Origin: Salinarimonas rosea DSM 21201
GTDB lineage: Bacteria; Pseudomonadota; Alphaproteobacteria; Rhizobiales; Beijerinckiaceae
Direction of reading: 5' to 3'
DNA: 39,645 nt
Assembly (NCBI RefSeq): GCF_000429045.1
Contig: NZ_KE386841.1
Coordinates: 1-39,645, forward strand
Shown: positions 23,566-31,872 of the stretch, one piece after another
Layout: every line of letters starts with the position of its first letter
Position numbering within the stretch: position 1 is the stretch's first letter
The notes under the pieces: model-generated
What the model saw: the letters and a program-made list of their open reading frames with translations, nothing else
What the model was told of the DNA's origin: nothing
Databases searched by the model: none
Position numbers and translations under genes: made by a program

Positions 23566-25670
23566 TCGGGACGACGAGCATGGGCACGGACGAGACGCGC
23601 ACCGGGTCGAGGAGCGACGACCGGGGGACCGGCGGGCGTGTCGATCCCCTGCTCGCGCCGATCGCGATCGGCCGGCTGCGGCTGCGCAACCGCATCCTGT
23701 CGACGGCGCACGCCCCCTCCTTCGCCGAGGGCGGGCACCCGCGCGAGCGCTACGCCGCCTACCATGTCGAGAAGGCGAAGGGCGGGCTCGCGCTGACCCT
23801 GATCGGCGGCTCGAGCAACGTCTCCGTCGACAGCCCCTCGGTCTTCGGCCAGCTCTATGCGGGGGACGATTCGATCCTGCCCTGGTTCCGGGCGCTGACG
23901 GACGGCGTGAAGGCCCACGGCGCGGCGGTGATGTGCCAGCTCACCCACATGGGGCGCCGAACCCAGTGGGACGACGGCGCCTGGCTCCCCGTCGTCGCGC
24001 CCTCGCCGCTGCGGGAGCGGGCGCATCGCGCGACGCCCAAGGCGATCGAGGCCGCCGACATCGCTCGCATCCGCCGCGACTTCGCCCGCGCCGCCCGGCG
24101 CTGCGTCGCCGCCGGCTTCGACGGCGTCGAGCTGCTGGCGCACGGCCACCTGCTCGGGCAGTTCCTGACGCCGCACGCCAATTGCCGCGAGGACGCCCTC
24201 GGCGGCCCGCTGGAGCGCCGCCTGGCGGTGGTGCTCGACATCGTCCGCGGCGTGCGCGACGCGATCGGCCCGGAGCCGGCGCTCGGCCTGCGCATCCCCG
24301 GCGACGAGCACCGCGGCGGCGGGCTCTCCGCCGACGACTGCGTGGCGATCGCGCAGGCGCTGGCGGGGACCGGGGCGATCGACTTCCTCGACGTCGTCGC
24401 GGGCGCGCCCTACGACAATCTCGGGCTCGCCGAATGGGTGCCGCCGATGGGCATGGGCGAGGTCGGGCACCTCGCCGCCGCCGGGCGGATCCGCGCGGTC
24501 GCCGGCGTTCCCGTCCTCGCCGCCGGCGGGGTCGCCGACCTCGCCACCGCGCGCTTCGGCCTCGCGGAGGGGCTCGTCGACATGGTCGGCATGACCCGCG
24601 CGCACATGGCCGATCCGCATCTCGTGGCGAAGCTCGCCCGCGGCGAGGAGGACCGCATCCGGCCCTGCGTCGGGCTCGGCTACTGCGTCGACCGGGTGAA
24701 CCAGGGCAAGGCGGCCGTGTGCGGCCACAACGTCGCGACCGGGCGGGAGCGGACGCTGCCCCACGTGATCACGCGGCGCGAGGGCGCGAAGACGCGCGTC
24801 CTCGTCGTCGGCGGCGGGCCGGGCGGGCTCGAGGCGGCGCGGGTCGCGGCGCTGCGCGGGCACGACGTGACGCTGCACGAGGCCGCGCCGCGGCTCGGCG
24901 GCCAGCTGCTGCTCGCGGGCGCCGGGGTCGTGCGGCGCCAGACGCTCGGCGTCGTCGGCTGGCTCGCGGACGCGGTGGCGCGCGCGGGCGTCGCCGTGCG
25001 GTGCGACTCGTATTTGGAGGCGCAGGACGTGCTCGACGCGGGCGCCGACGTCGTCGTCCTCGCCACCGGCGGCCTGCCGGCGATCCCGGACGTGCCCGGT
25101 GCGGAGCGGATCGACAGCGTGCACGATCTCCTGGGCGGCGCGGTCCGGCCGCAGGGCGCCGTCGTCGTCTACGACGAGATCGGCGGCCACGCCGCCGCCG
25201 CGGCGGCGGAGGTCGCGGCGCGAAGAGGTGCGCGCGTCACCTTCGTCACGCCCGACGAGATGCCGCTCCAGGATCTCGGCCCCACCACCCGCGCGGTGGC
25301 GCTGCGCGCGCTCCTGCGGCTCGGCGTCGGCTTCGTGCCGAACCGCGCCCTCGTCGGCGTCGCGCCGCGGGGCAACGGGCTCGCCGTGCGGCTCGAGAAC
25401 ACGCTCACCGGCGAGCCGCACGAGGTCGAGGCCGACAGGCTCGTCGTCGAGAACGGCACCGTGCCGCTCGACGAGATCTACCGGGCGCTGCTGCCGCACG
25501 CGTCGAACGCCGGCGTGCTCGGCCTCGACCGGATCGGGGAGGACCGCTTCGACTTCCCGGTCGAGAACCCGTCCGGACGCTTCGTCCTCGCCCGGATCGG
25601 CGACGCGGTCGCCTCGCGCAACATGCACGCGGCGATGCTGGAGGGGATGCGCGTGGCGATGAGCCTCTGA
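23562..25670 (+). CDS. Flavin/Fe-S oxidoreductase, trimethylamine dehydrogenase/dienoyl-CoA reductase family
   Basis: The 702-residue protein has an N-terminal FMN-binding TIM barrel of the old-yellow-enzyme type (about 20-350: LRLRNRILSTAHAPSF, QLTHMGRRTQW, GFDGVELLAHGHLLGQFLTP), a cysteine region CVGLGYCVDRV...VC, and C-terminal FAD/NAD(P) domains beginning VLVVGGGPGGLEAARVAALR. Members oxidatively demethylate methylated amines or N-methyl amino acids, or reduce enoyl-CoAs. The Fe-S region has only three of four usual cysteines, because the position after CxG is Leu. ATG 23562 overlaps the hydrolase stop. An ATG at 23580 is possible. Demethylation of an N-methylated compound is an inference. 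Confidence 0.85.
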   Translation: MIGTTSMGTDETRTGSRSDDRGTGGRVDPLLAPIAIGRLRLRNRILSTAHAPSFAEGGHPRERYAAYHVEKAKGGLALTLIGGSSNVSVDSPSVFGQLYAGDDSILPWFRALTDGVKAHGAAVMCQLTHMGRRTQWDDGAWLPVVAPSPLRERAHRATPKAIEAADIARIRRDFARAARRCVAAGFDGVELLAHGHLLGQFLTPHANCREDALGGPLERRLAVVLDIVRGVRDAIGPEPALGLRIPGDEHRGGGLSADDCVAIAQALAGTGAIDFLDVVAGAPYDNLGLAEWVPPMGMGEVGHLAAAGRIRAVAGVPVLAAGGVADLATARFGLAEGLVDMVGMTRAHMADPHLVAKLARGEEDRIRPCVGLGYCVDRVNQGKAAVCGHNVATGRERTLPHVITRREGAKTRVLVVGGGPGGLEAARVAALRGHDVTLHEAAPRLGGQLLLAGAGVVRRQTLGVVGWLADAVARAGVAVRCDSYLEAQDVLDAGADVVVLATGGLPAIPDVPGAERIDSVHDLLGGAVRPQGAVVVYDEIGGHAAAAAAEVAARRGARVTFVTPDEMPLQDLGPTTRAVALRALLRLGVGFVPNRALVGVAPRGNGLAVRLENTLTGEPHEVEADRLVVENGTVPLDEIYRALLPHASNAGVLGLDRIGEDRFDFPVENPSGRFVLARIGDAVASRNMHAAMLEGMRVAMSL

Positions 25671-25679
25671 TCGCCCGCC

Positions 25680-26915
25680 TCACCGCGCCGTGCGGGCGGG
25701 CGCGTCGGGCGGGACCAGTCCCTCCTGGGCGAGCAGGTCCGGTATCGCCTTGCGGAAGGCGAAGAAGCCGCGGGTCGCGTGCGGCCAGGCGCGCTCGTCG
25801 AGGGAGCGGCGCAGGCGCAGGAGCGCGACGCCGGCATCCGCCAGCGACGCCTCGGCCCGCGCGAGCGCCCGCGCCGCCGGCCCGACCGGGGCCCAGCCCG
25901 TCACCAGCGTGCCGACGCGCAGCGCCCGCGCGGCGTCGCCGAGGGCCTGCGGGGCCAGCGACACGGCGTGCGCCGGTACGCCGAAATGCTCCGCCGCCCG
26001 CGCCGCCGCGTCCGCCGCCGCGCCCTCGACGAAGGCGAGCACCGGCCCGGAGGGCGGGAGGGGCGAGCGTGCGGCGGTGGCGTGGCCGACGAGCACGGCC
26101 TTCGGCCGCACCGGCCCGATGTCCCAATGTTCCGGCGTCATGTCCTCCTCGGTGACGAGGAGCGCCGCCTCGACCGCCCGCGGCCTGTCGGCCGGCGGCA
26201 CGCCCGCGGGCGCGGGCGGCGGCGGCTCGGAGAGCGGCTCGGCGTTGCGCGAGAGGCCCTCGGGCGCGAAGCGGCCTTTCGTGAAGCGGGCGATGTTGTC
26301 GGCGCGGGCGAGATAGGTCTTTCCGGGCGTCTGCAGCCCCGCCGTCCAGCGCCAGGAGAGCGTGTTCGAGGCGGGGTCGCCGTCGAGGAGGTGGCGCAGG
26401 AAGAAATCCGCGCCGAGCACCCAGGGCAGGCGCAGGGTGAAGATCCAGATCGAGGAGAACCACATCCGCGCGTGGTTGTGGAGGTAGCCGGTCTCGACCA
26501 GCTCGCGGGCCCAGTCGTCGAAGCCGGAGATGCCGGTGCGCCCCGCCGTCGCCTCCTCGACCCGCCGGCGCAGCGAGAGGTCGGCGTCGAGCGCCCGCAG
26601 GTCGGCCTCGAGCCGCGTCCGGTAGCGCTCCCAGATCGCGGGGCGCTGCTCGAGCCAGCCCTTCCAGTAGGTGCGCCAGAGCACCTCCTGCACGAACGTC
26701 TCGGCCTCCGCGAGGCCGTGCTCCGCGAGCACCGCCGCCAGGACCTCGCGCTCGCTCACCAGGCGGTGGCGCACCCAGGGGGAGAGGGTGGAGACGTTGG
26801 CGCGGTCGCGCGGGCCGCGGTCCTCGTTGCGGCTCGCGGCATAGGCGCTCCCCGCCCGCGGCACGAAGCGGGCGAGGCGGGCGAGGCCCTCGGCGCGGGT
26901 CGGCGGCGCGAACAT
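25680..26915 (-). CDS. Photolyase/cryptochrome-like FAD-domain protein with unusual domain order
   Basis: The 411-residue protein opens directly with the photolyase FAD-binding region: RNEDRGPRDRANVSTLSPWVR, FVQEVLWRTYWKGWLE, DDWARELVETGYLHNHARMW and FFLRHLLDGDPASNTLSWRW. The usual N-terminal alpha/beta antenna domain is missing in front. After a Pro-rich linker (about 225-245) the C-terminal half looks like an alpha/beta domain (GPVLAFVEGAAADAAARAAE, VGTLVTGWAPVGPAARAL, WPHATRGFFAFRKAIPDLL) that could be the antenna domain moved to the end. It probably repairs pyrimidine dimers or senses blue light. It converges on the flavin oxidoreductase gene with 9 bases between. Confidence 0.8.
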   Translation of the reverse strand: MFAPPTRAEGLARLARFVPRAGSAYAASRNEDRGPRDRANVSTLSPWVRHRLVSEREVLAAVLAEHGLAEAETFVQEVLWRTYWKGWLEQRPAIWERYRTRLEADLRALDADLSLRRRVEEATAGRTGISGFDDWARELVETGYLHNHARMWFSSIWIFTLRLPWVLGADFFLRHLLDGDPASNTLSWRWTAGLQTPGKTYLARADNIARFTKGRFAPEGLSRNAEPLSEPPPPAPAGVPPADRPRAVEAALLVTEEDMTPEHWDIGPVRPKAVLVGHATAARSPLPPSGPVLAFVEGAAADAAARAAEHFGVPAHAVSLAPQALGDAARALRVGTLVTGWAPVGPAARALARAEASLADAGVALLRLRRSLDERAWPHATRGFFAFRKAIPDLLAQEGLVPPDAPARTAR

Positions 26916-27030
26916 GCGATCCTCCTGCGGGCGGATGCGCGCGGCTCCGCAGGACGATGATAGGTCGCGGGTCTTCCGGGGGGCGGCGCGGCGGATCGCC
27001 GCGACGCGGCGCGGGCCCGGGGGAGCCCGT

Positions 27031-27780
27031 TCAGCCGCGCCCGACGAACGGCATCTTCGTCGCCATCACCGTCATGAACAGCACGTTTGCGTCGAGCGGC
27101 AGGCTCGCCATGTGGGCGACGGCGCGGGCGGCGTGGACGACGTCCATGGTCGGCTGCGGCGGCGGCGCGCCGGGTGCATCGGCGCGCGCCGCGTTGAGCG
27201 CGCGCAGCATCTCGGTCTCGGCGTTGCCGATGTCGATCTGGCCGACCGCGATGTCGTGCGCCCGCCCGTCGAGGGCGAGCGCCTTGGTGAGCCCGGTGAT
27301 CGCGTGCTTGGTGGCCGTGTAGGGCGCGGAATTCGGCCGCGGCGTCTGGGCGGAGATCGAGCCGTTGTTGACGATGCGCCCGCCCTTCGGGTCCTGGCGC
27401 TTCATCAGCCCCCAGGCGGCGCGGGCGCACAGGAAGGCGCCGGTGAGGTTGACGTCCACCGAGCGGCGCCATTCCTCCACGGGCAGCGCGTCGATCTCGA
27501 CGCCGCGCGCGAACAGGCCGGCGTTGTTGAACAGGAGATCGAGCCGGCCGAAGCGCGCGACGGTCGCCGCGAACAGCGCCTCGACCTGCGCCTCGTCGGT
27601 GACGTCGGTCGGGACGCAGAGCGCCTCGCGGCCGAGGGCCCGGACCTCGCCCGCGACGTCCTCGAGCGGCCCCGGCCGGCGCCCGGCGAGCACGAGGTCG
27701 AACCCGCCCCGCGCCAGCTCCAAAGCCGCCGCCGCCCCGATCCCGGACCCGGCCCCCGTCACCAGCGCGATTTTCGGCAT
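27031..27780 (-). CDS. Short-chain dehydrogenase/reductase
   Basis: The 249-residue classical SDR has the cofactor motif TGAGSGIG (8-15), the structural NNAG, and the catalytic Ser in NNGSISAQ and Tyr/Lys in YTATK. AGRR after the second strand (no Asp) favours NADP(H). C-terminal sequence [20 protein letters not shown] matches the SDR subgroup with uncharacterised substrate. GGAGGACG lies 7 bases before the ATG at 27780. It is a single-gene unit divergent from leuB. The reaction cannot be specified beyond a likely alcohol/ketone oxidoreduction. Confidence 0.9.
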   Translation of the reverse strand: MPKIALVTGAGSGIGAAAALELARGGFDLVLAGRRPGPLEDVAGEVRALGREALCVPTDVTDEAQVEALFAATVARFGRLDLLFNNAGLFARGVEIDALPVEEWRRSVDVNLTGAFLCARAAWGLMKRQDPKGGRIVNNGSISAQTPRPNSAPYTATKHAITGLTKALALDGRAHDIAVGQIDIGNAETEMLRALNAARADAPGAPPPQPTMDVVHAARAVAHMASLPLDANVLFMTVMATKMPFVGRG

Positions 27781-27990
27781 GTTCGTCGTCCTCCAGTCGA
27801 GCGCGCCCGTGGCGCATGGGGAGGTTAGCGTCGCGGGGGCGGGAGGGCCAGCGGCGTGGGTGCATGTCGAGGCGCGCGAGCGGGAGCGTGCGAGCGGCAC
27901 GCATCCCGGCACCGCAGCCCTCCCTCTTGCCCCCGCGCGCTCCCTCCGTCACAAGGCTCGCCAGCGCAATCACCAACCGGACGGCACGCC

Positions 27991-29097
27991 ATGGCGACGC
28001 ACAAGCTCCTCCTCCTCCCCGGCGACGGGATCGGCCCCGAGGTGATGGGGGAGGTCGAGAAGATCGTCTCCTGGCTGACCAAGGCGGGCGTCGCCGCGTT
28101 CGAGACGCAGACCGACCTCGTCGGCGGCGCCGCCTACGACGCGCACGGCAAGGCGATCTCGGAGGACGCGATGCGCCTCGCGCACGCCGCCGACGCGGTG
28201 CTGTTCGGCGCCGTGGGCGGGCCGAAATGGGCGGGCGTGCCTTACGAGCACCGCCCCGAGGCGGGGCTCCTGCGCCTGCGCAAGGATCTCGGCCTGTTCG
28301 CCAACCTGCGCCCGGCGATCTGCTATCCGGCGCTGGCGAGCGCGTCCTCGCTCAAGCCGGAGCTCGTCGAGGGCCTCGACATCGTCATCGTGCGCGAGCT
28401 CACCGGAGGCGTCTATTTCGGCGAGCCCAAGGAGATCGTCACGCTCGAGAACGGCGAGAAGCGCGCCGTCGACACGCAGCTCTACACGACGGGCGAGATC
28501 GACCGCATCGCCCGCGTCGCCTTCGAGCTGGCGCGCAAGCGCCGCAACAAGGTCTCCTCCGCCGAGAAGCACAACGTCATGCGCACCGGCGTGCTGTGGA
28601 AGGAGGTCGTCACCCGCATCCACGCACAGGACTACGCGGACGTGACGCTCGAGCACGTGCTCGCCGACAATTGCGCCATGCAGCTCGTGCGCTTCCCCAA
28701 GCAGTACGACGTCATCGTCTGCGACAACCTCTTCGGCGACATCCTCTCCGACGTCGCCGCGATGCTGACCGGCTCGCTCGGCATGCTGCCGTCGGCCTCG
28801 CTCGGCGCCGAGGACCCGCAGACCGGCAAGCGCAAGGCGCTCTACGAGCCGGTGCACGGCTCGGCGCCGGACATCGCCGGGCGCGGGCTCGCGAACCCGA
28901 TCGCGATGATCGGATCGCTCGCCATGTGCCTGCGCTATTCCTTCGGCCTCGTGGAGGCGGCGGACCGGCTCGAGGCCGCGGTCACCGCGGCGCTGGCCTC
29001 GGGCGCGCGCACCAAGGACATCGCGGCCGAGGGCACCAACGCGGTCTCCACGGCGGAGATGGGCGACGCGATCGTCGCCGCGCTCGAGCGCGGCTGA
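27991..29097 (+). CDS. leuB: 3-isopropylmalate dehydrogenase
   Basis: LeuB oxidatively decarboxylates 3-isopropylmalate to 2-ketoisocaproate using NAD+ in leucine synthesis. The 368 residues match the family: [13 protein letters not shown] near the start, [44 protein letters not shown] and the dehydrogenase signature [19 protein letters not shown]. The ATG at 27991 is used because the protein core ([10 protein letters not shown]) begins there. A frame open upstream adds unconserved sequence. No other leu genes are adjacent. A strong hairpin follows. Confidence 0.97.
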   Translation: MATHKLLLLPGDGIGPEVMGEVEKIVSWLTKAGVAAFETQTDLVGGAAYDAHGKAISEDAMRLAHAADAVLFGAVGGPKWAGVPYEHRPEAGLLRLRKDLGLFANLRPAICYPALASASSLKPELVEGLDIVIVRELTGGVYFGEPKEIVTLENGEKRAVDTQLYTTGEIDRIARVAFELARKRRNKVSSAEKHNVMRTGVLWKEVVTRIHAQDYADVTLEHVLADNCAMQLVRFPKQYDVIVCDNLFGDILSDVAAMLTGSLGMLPSASLGAEDPQTGKRKALYEPVHGSAPDIAGRGLANPIAMIGSLAMCLRYSFGLVEAADRLEAAVTAALASGARTKDIAAEGTNAVSTAEMGDAIVAALERG

Positions 29098-29111
29098 GCG
29101 CGGGCGTCGCC

Positions 29112-29136
29112 CGGGGCGGGGGTGTTTCCCGCCCCG
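29112..29136 (+). terminator. Hairpin after leuB
   Basis: CGGGGCGGG (29112-29120) and CCCGCCCCG (29128-29136) form a perfect 9-bp stem with loop GGTGTTT, starting 14 bases after the leuB stop. No long T-run follows, so termination may be partial or depend on other factors. Confidence 0.55.
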
Positions 29137-29189
29137 CGCACCCCGTCCGGGACGTTCCCTCTTCGGTCGCGTCGTGCTAGGAACGAAGC

Positions 29190-29696
29190 ATGACCATGCT
29201 CGCGCACGCCCCGCGCCCTTCGCCCACGAGCCCGGACGGGCGCCAGTCGCCCACCGCCTTCGCCATCCAGCGCGGCGTGCGCCGGCTGTTCGCGGCGCTC
29301 GACTGCGTCACCCTGTGCGAGTTCACCCTGCGCTCGGGGCGCCGGGCCGACGTGATCGCGCTGGCGCGCGACGGCAGCGTCTCCATCGTCGAGATCAAGT
29401 CGAGCGTGCGCGACTTCCGCGCCGACCGGAAGTGGCCGGATTATCGCGACTTCTGCGACCGGCTCTACTTCGCCGTCGATGCGGGGACGCCGCTCGACAT
29501 CCTGCCGATCGAGACGGGGCTGATCCTGGCGGACGGGTTCGGCGCCGAGATCCTGCGCGAGCCGCCGCACCATCCCCTCGCGCCGGCGCGGCGCAAGGCG
29601 CTGACCCTGAGCTTCGCCCGCCAGGCCGCGGCGGGGCTGCACGCGGCGAGCGACCCCGAGGCGCGCGCCTATCTCGGCGGGCTGTCGGAGGCCTGA
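29190..29696 (+). CDS. mmcB: MmcB-family DNA repair protein
   Basis: The 168-residue protein matches the MmcB family, known in Caulobacter as an SOS/mitomycin-C-responsive repair factor. It has a PD-(D/E)XK-like core: RRADVIALARDG then VSIVEIKSSVRDFRADRKWP, with D and EIK as likely metal-binding residues, and DFCDRLYFAVDAG behind. A short disordered Pro/Ser-rich N-terminus precedes the domain. Its 3' end overlaps the convergent uracil-DNA glycosylase gene by 28 bases, which places two repair genes tail to tail. No LexA box was identified. Confidence 0.85.
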   Translation: MTMLAHAPRPSPTSPDGRQSPTAFAIQRGVRRLFAALDCVTLCEFTLRSGRRADVIALARDGSVSIVEIKSSVRDFRADRKWPDYRDFCDRLYFAVDAGTPLDILPIETGLILADGFGAEILREPPHHPLAPARRKALTLSFARQAAAGLHAASDPEARAYLGGLSEA

Positions 29697-30589
29697 TCGG
29701 CGTTCTCCCGGAGCGCCGCGCGCAGCGTGCGCAGGTCGCGCCAGGCGAGGCGCTTCTGCAGCGGCTGGCGCAGCAGGTAGGCCGGGTGGAGCATCGGCAG
29801 GGCGCGGATCGTGCGCACGCCGGTGTCGTAGTCGAGCCAGCGCCCGCGCACCTTCGTGATCCCCTCGCGCACGCCGAGCAGGTGCTGCGTCGCCGGCGCG
29901 CCCATGCACACGAGGATGTCCGGGTCGGCGAGCGCGATCTGGCGGCGGGTGAAGGGCAGGCAGGCGGCGACCTCCTGCGGCGTCGGCGTGCGGTTGCCCG
30001 CCGGGCGCCAGGGCACGACGTTGGCGATGTAGACGTCCGTGCGCGCGAGACCGATCGCGGCGAGCATCCGGTCGAGCAGCTGCCCCGCGCGCCCGACGAA
30101 GGGAATGCCCGTGCGGTCCTCGTCGGCGCCGGGCGCCTCGCCCACGATCATCACCCGCGCGCCCGGCGTGCCGTCGGCGAAGACGAGGCTGCGCGCGGAC
30201 GCCTTGAGCGCGCAGCCCTCGAAGCCGGCGAGGGCGCGCTCGAGCGCGGGCAGGTCCTCGGCCGCGGCCGCGAGCGCCCGCGCACTCGCCGCGGCGCTCC
30301 CGGGGTCGAGGGCATCGGGGAAGACGGCGGGGCGGGCGGGGGCGCGCTCGGCGGCGGGCTGCGGGCGCTCGCGCGGCGGCGCGGGCCGGGGATCGGCCAC
30401 AGCGGGCCGCGGCCGCGCGTCCTCCCGCCGTGCCTCCTCGCGCTGCCGCGCCGCCTCGGCGAAGCGGTCGTGCGGCGTCTCGTCGAGCGCGCAGTCGACG
30501 CCCGCGGCGACGTCGAGATCGACGAGGGCGATCAGCGCGTCGCGCAGGGCGTCGTCGTCGAGCGGGGTCTCGTCGTCGAAGGCGGCCAT
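29669..30589 (-). CDS. Uracil-DNA glycosylase, family 4-like
   Basis: The 306-residue protein has a disordered Pro/Arg/Ala-rich N-terminus (about 40-105) and a UDG-superfamily domain: GARVMIVGEAPGADEDRTG (motif 1), PFVGRAGQLLDRML, VYIANVVPWRPAGNRTPTP and ALPMLHPAYLLRQP (motif 2). It removes uracil from DNA. Family-4 enzymes normally bind a 4Fe-4S cluster through four cysteines, but here only one Cys is seen at the expected first site (FEGCALKASA), as is common in the alphaproteobacterial form. The charged N-terminus may mediate protein contacts. It is convergent and overlapping with mmcB. Confidence 0.88.
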   Translation of the reverse strand: MAAFDDETPLDDDALRDALIALVDLDVAAGVDCALDETPHDRFAEAARQREEARREDARPRPAVADPRPAPPRERPQPAAERAPARPAVFPDALDPGSAAASARALAAAAEDLPALERALAGFEGCALKASARSLVFADGTPGARVMIVGEAPGADEDRTGIPFVGRAGQLLDRMLAAIGLARTDVYIANVVPWRPAGNRTPTPQEVAACLPFTRRQIALADPDILVCMGAPATQHLLGVREGITKVRGRWLDYDTGVRTIRALPMLHPAYLLRQPLQKRLAWRDLRTLRAALRENADQASDSPPR

Positions 30590-30777
30590 GCGCCATCCCT
30601 ACGCCATCGCGGCCGCGCTGGCGAGGCTGGAGAGCGGGCGAGCCGGGCCGGATCGGTTTCGCCGATCGGCCTTCGCCTCGAATTCTACGGTTCGTCTGCG
30701 CGCGACGGTAAGGCGGCTCGGTCACCCTCGCCTGCGATGGACGCCCACGGGCGCCCGCCAACGGCGAGAGGTCGAGC

Positions 30778-31797
30778 ATGCGTGCGAGCTCCCTGCGACA
30801 CTTCCTGCGCGACCGCCGCGGCGTCGTCGCCGTCGCCTTCGCGCTGAGCCTGCTCCCGGCGCTCGGGGTGACGGGGGCGGGCATCGACTACGCGCGCACG
30901 GCGACGATCGCCTCGGCGCTCCAGGCCGAGGCCGACGCCTTCGCGCTGTCGGGCCACGACGCCGCCGACCGCGACGCGGTCGAGTCGGCGGCGAGGCAGG
31001 CGATCCTCGCGCGGCTCGGGGACGCCGTGCACGGCCTCTCGGTCGAGACCCGCACCGTGCCGCGCGCCGGCGGCGTCACCGAGCACGAGGTGACGGTGAG
31101 TGCCCGGGTGCCGCTGCGGATCGTCTCCGTGGTGCCGGGGATGCCCGACGACCTGCGGGTCGAGGCCGTGGCCGTCGCCCGCGCGCTCACACGCGTGGTC
31201 ACGCCCGAGCCGCCCCTCGTCCAGCTCAGCCACGAGGCGGCGGACTACAACCAGATCTACGCGTACTGCTTCGACCCGGCCCGCAACGGGCTCGGCAACG
31301 GCGTCGGTGCCGAGGGCCAGCGCTCGAAGATGACGCTGATCGCCGACAACGGCGGCTCGGACATCGCCTACCGCATGCCGGTCTGCGCCGAGGGGGAGTC
31401 GCTCAGCCTGCGCCTGCGCAACGTGCGCAACGCCCGCACCCGGCCCCAGAAGTGGAACGACCCCGCGGCGGAGCAGTACGACTATTATTCCGACACGACG
31501 ATCACGCCGGGCAACGCGGTGAAGCTGAACTTCCCCAAGGACGCCGACGTCGCCGAGACGGTCTTCTGCGCCACGCTCGACGTCTGCCACGACGGCGCCG
31601 GCGGCGTGCTGCCGCGGGGCAAGCACCGCAATCCGCACGCGGCGAACAAGCCCTGCCGGGAGGGCGCGTTCCTGTTCTACGGCTTCGAGGATCGGCCCTC
31701 GCCGCGCTTCCGCGGGGACAGCGACTTCGACGATATCCGCATCATCCTCGGCTGCTCGGTGACGACGGAGGAGGCGGAGCTCGTGCTGGTGCGCTGA
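30778..31797 (+). CDS. TadG-like membrane-anchored protein (Flp pilus TadE/G N-terminus), orphan
   Basis: The 339-residue protein begins with a TadE/G-type N-terminus: RDRRGVVAVAFALSLLPALG, a positively charged start and one membrane segment (about 14-35), followed by GAGIDYARTATIASALQAEADAFAL. The remaining about 300 residues are predicted periplasmic, with several Cys (YCFDP, MPVCAEG, VFCATLDVC, NKPCREG, LGCSV) that could form disulfides. The C-terminal part is not recognised as a vWA domain. GAGAGG precedes the ATG. No tad/cpa genes are nearby, so it stands alone here. The role in pilus or envelope biogenesis is inferred. Confidence 0.7.
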   Translation: MRASSLRHFLRDRRGVVAVAFALSLLPALGVTGAGIDYARTATIASALQAEADAFALSGHDAADRDAVESAARQAILARLGDAVHGLSVETRTVPRAGGVTEHEVTVSARVPLRIVSVVPGMPDDLRVEAVAVARALTRVVTPEPPLVQLSHEAADYNQIYAYCFDPARNGLGNGVGAEGQRSKMTLIADNGGSDIAYRMPVCAEGESLSLRLRNVRNARTRPQKWNDPAAEQYDYYSDTTITPGNAVKLNFPKDADVAETVFCATLDVCHDGAGGVLPRGKHRNPHAANKPCREGAFLFYGFEDRPSPRFRGDSDFDDIRIILGCSVTTEEAELVLVR

Positions 31798-31872
31798 GAG
31801 CGGCCTCGACCGGAACCGCCGCGCTCGCCGTCGCGTTCGCCCGCGACACGCGGAGCCGAGGGAGGGATCGAG

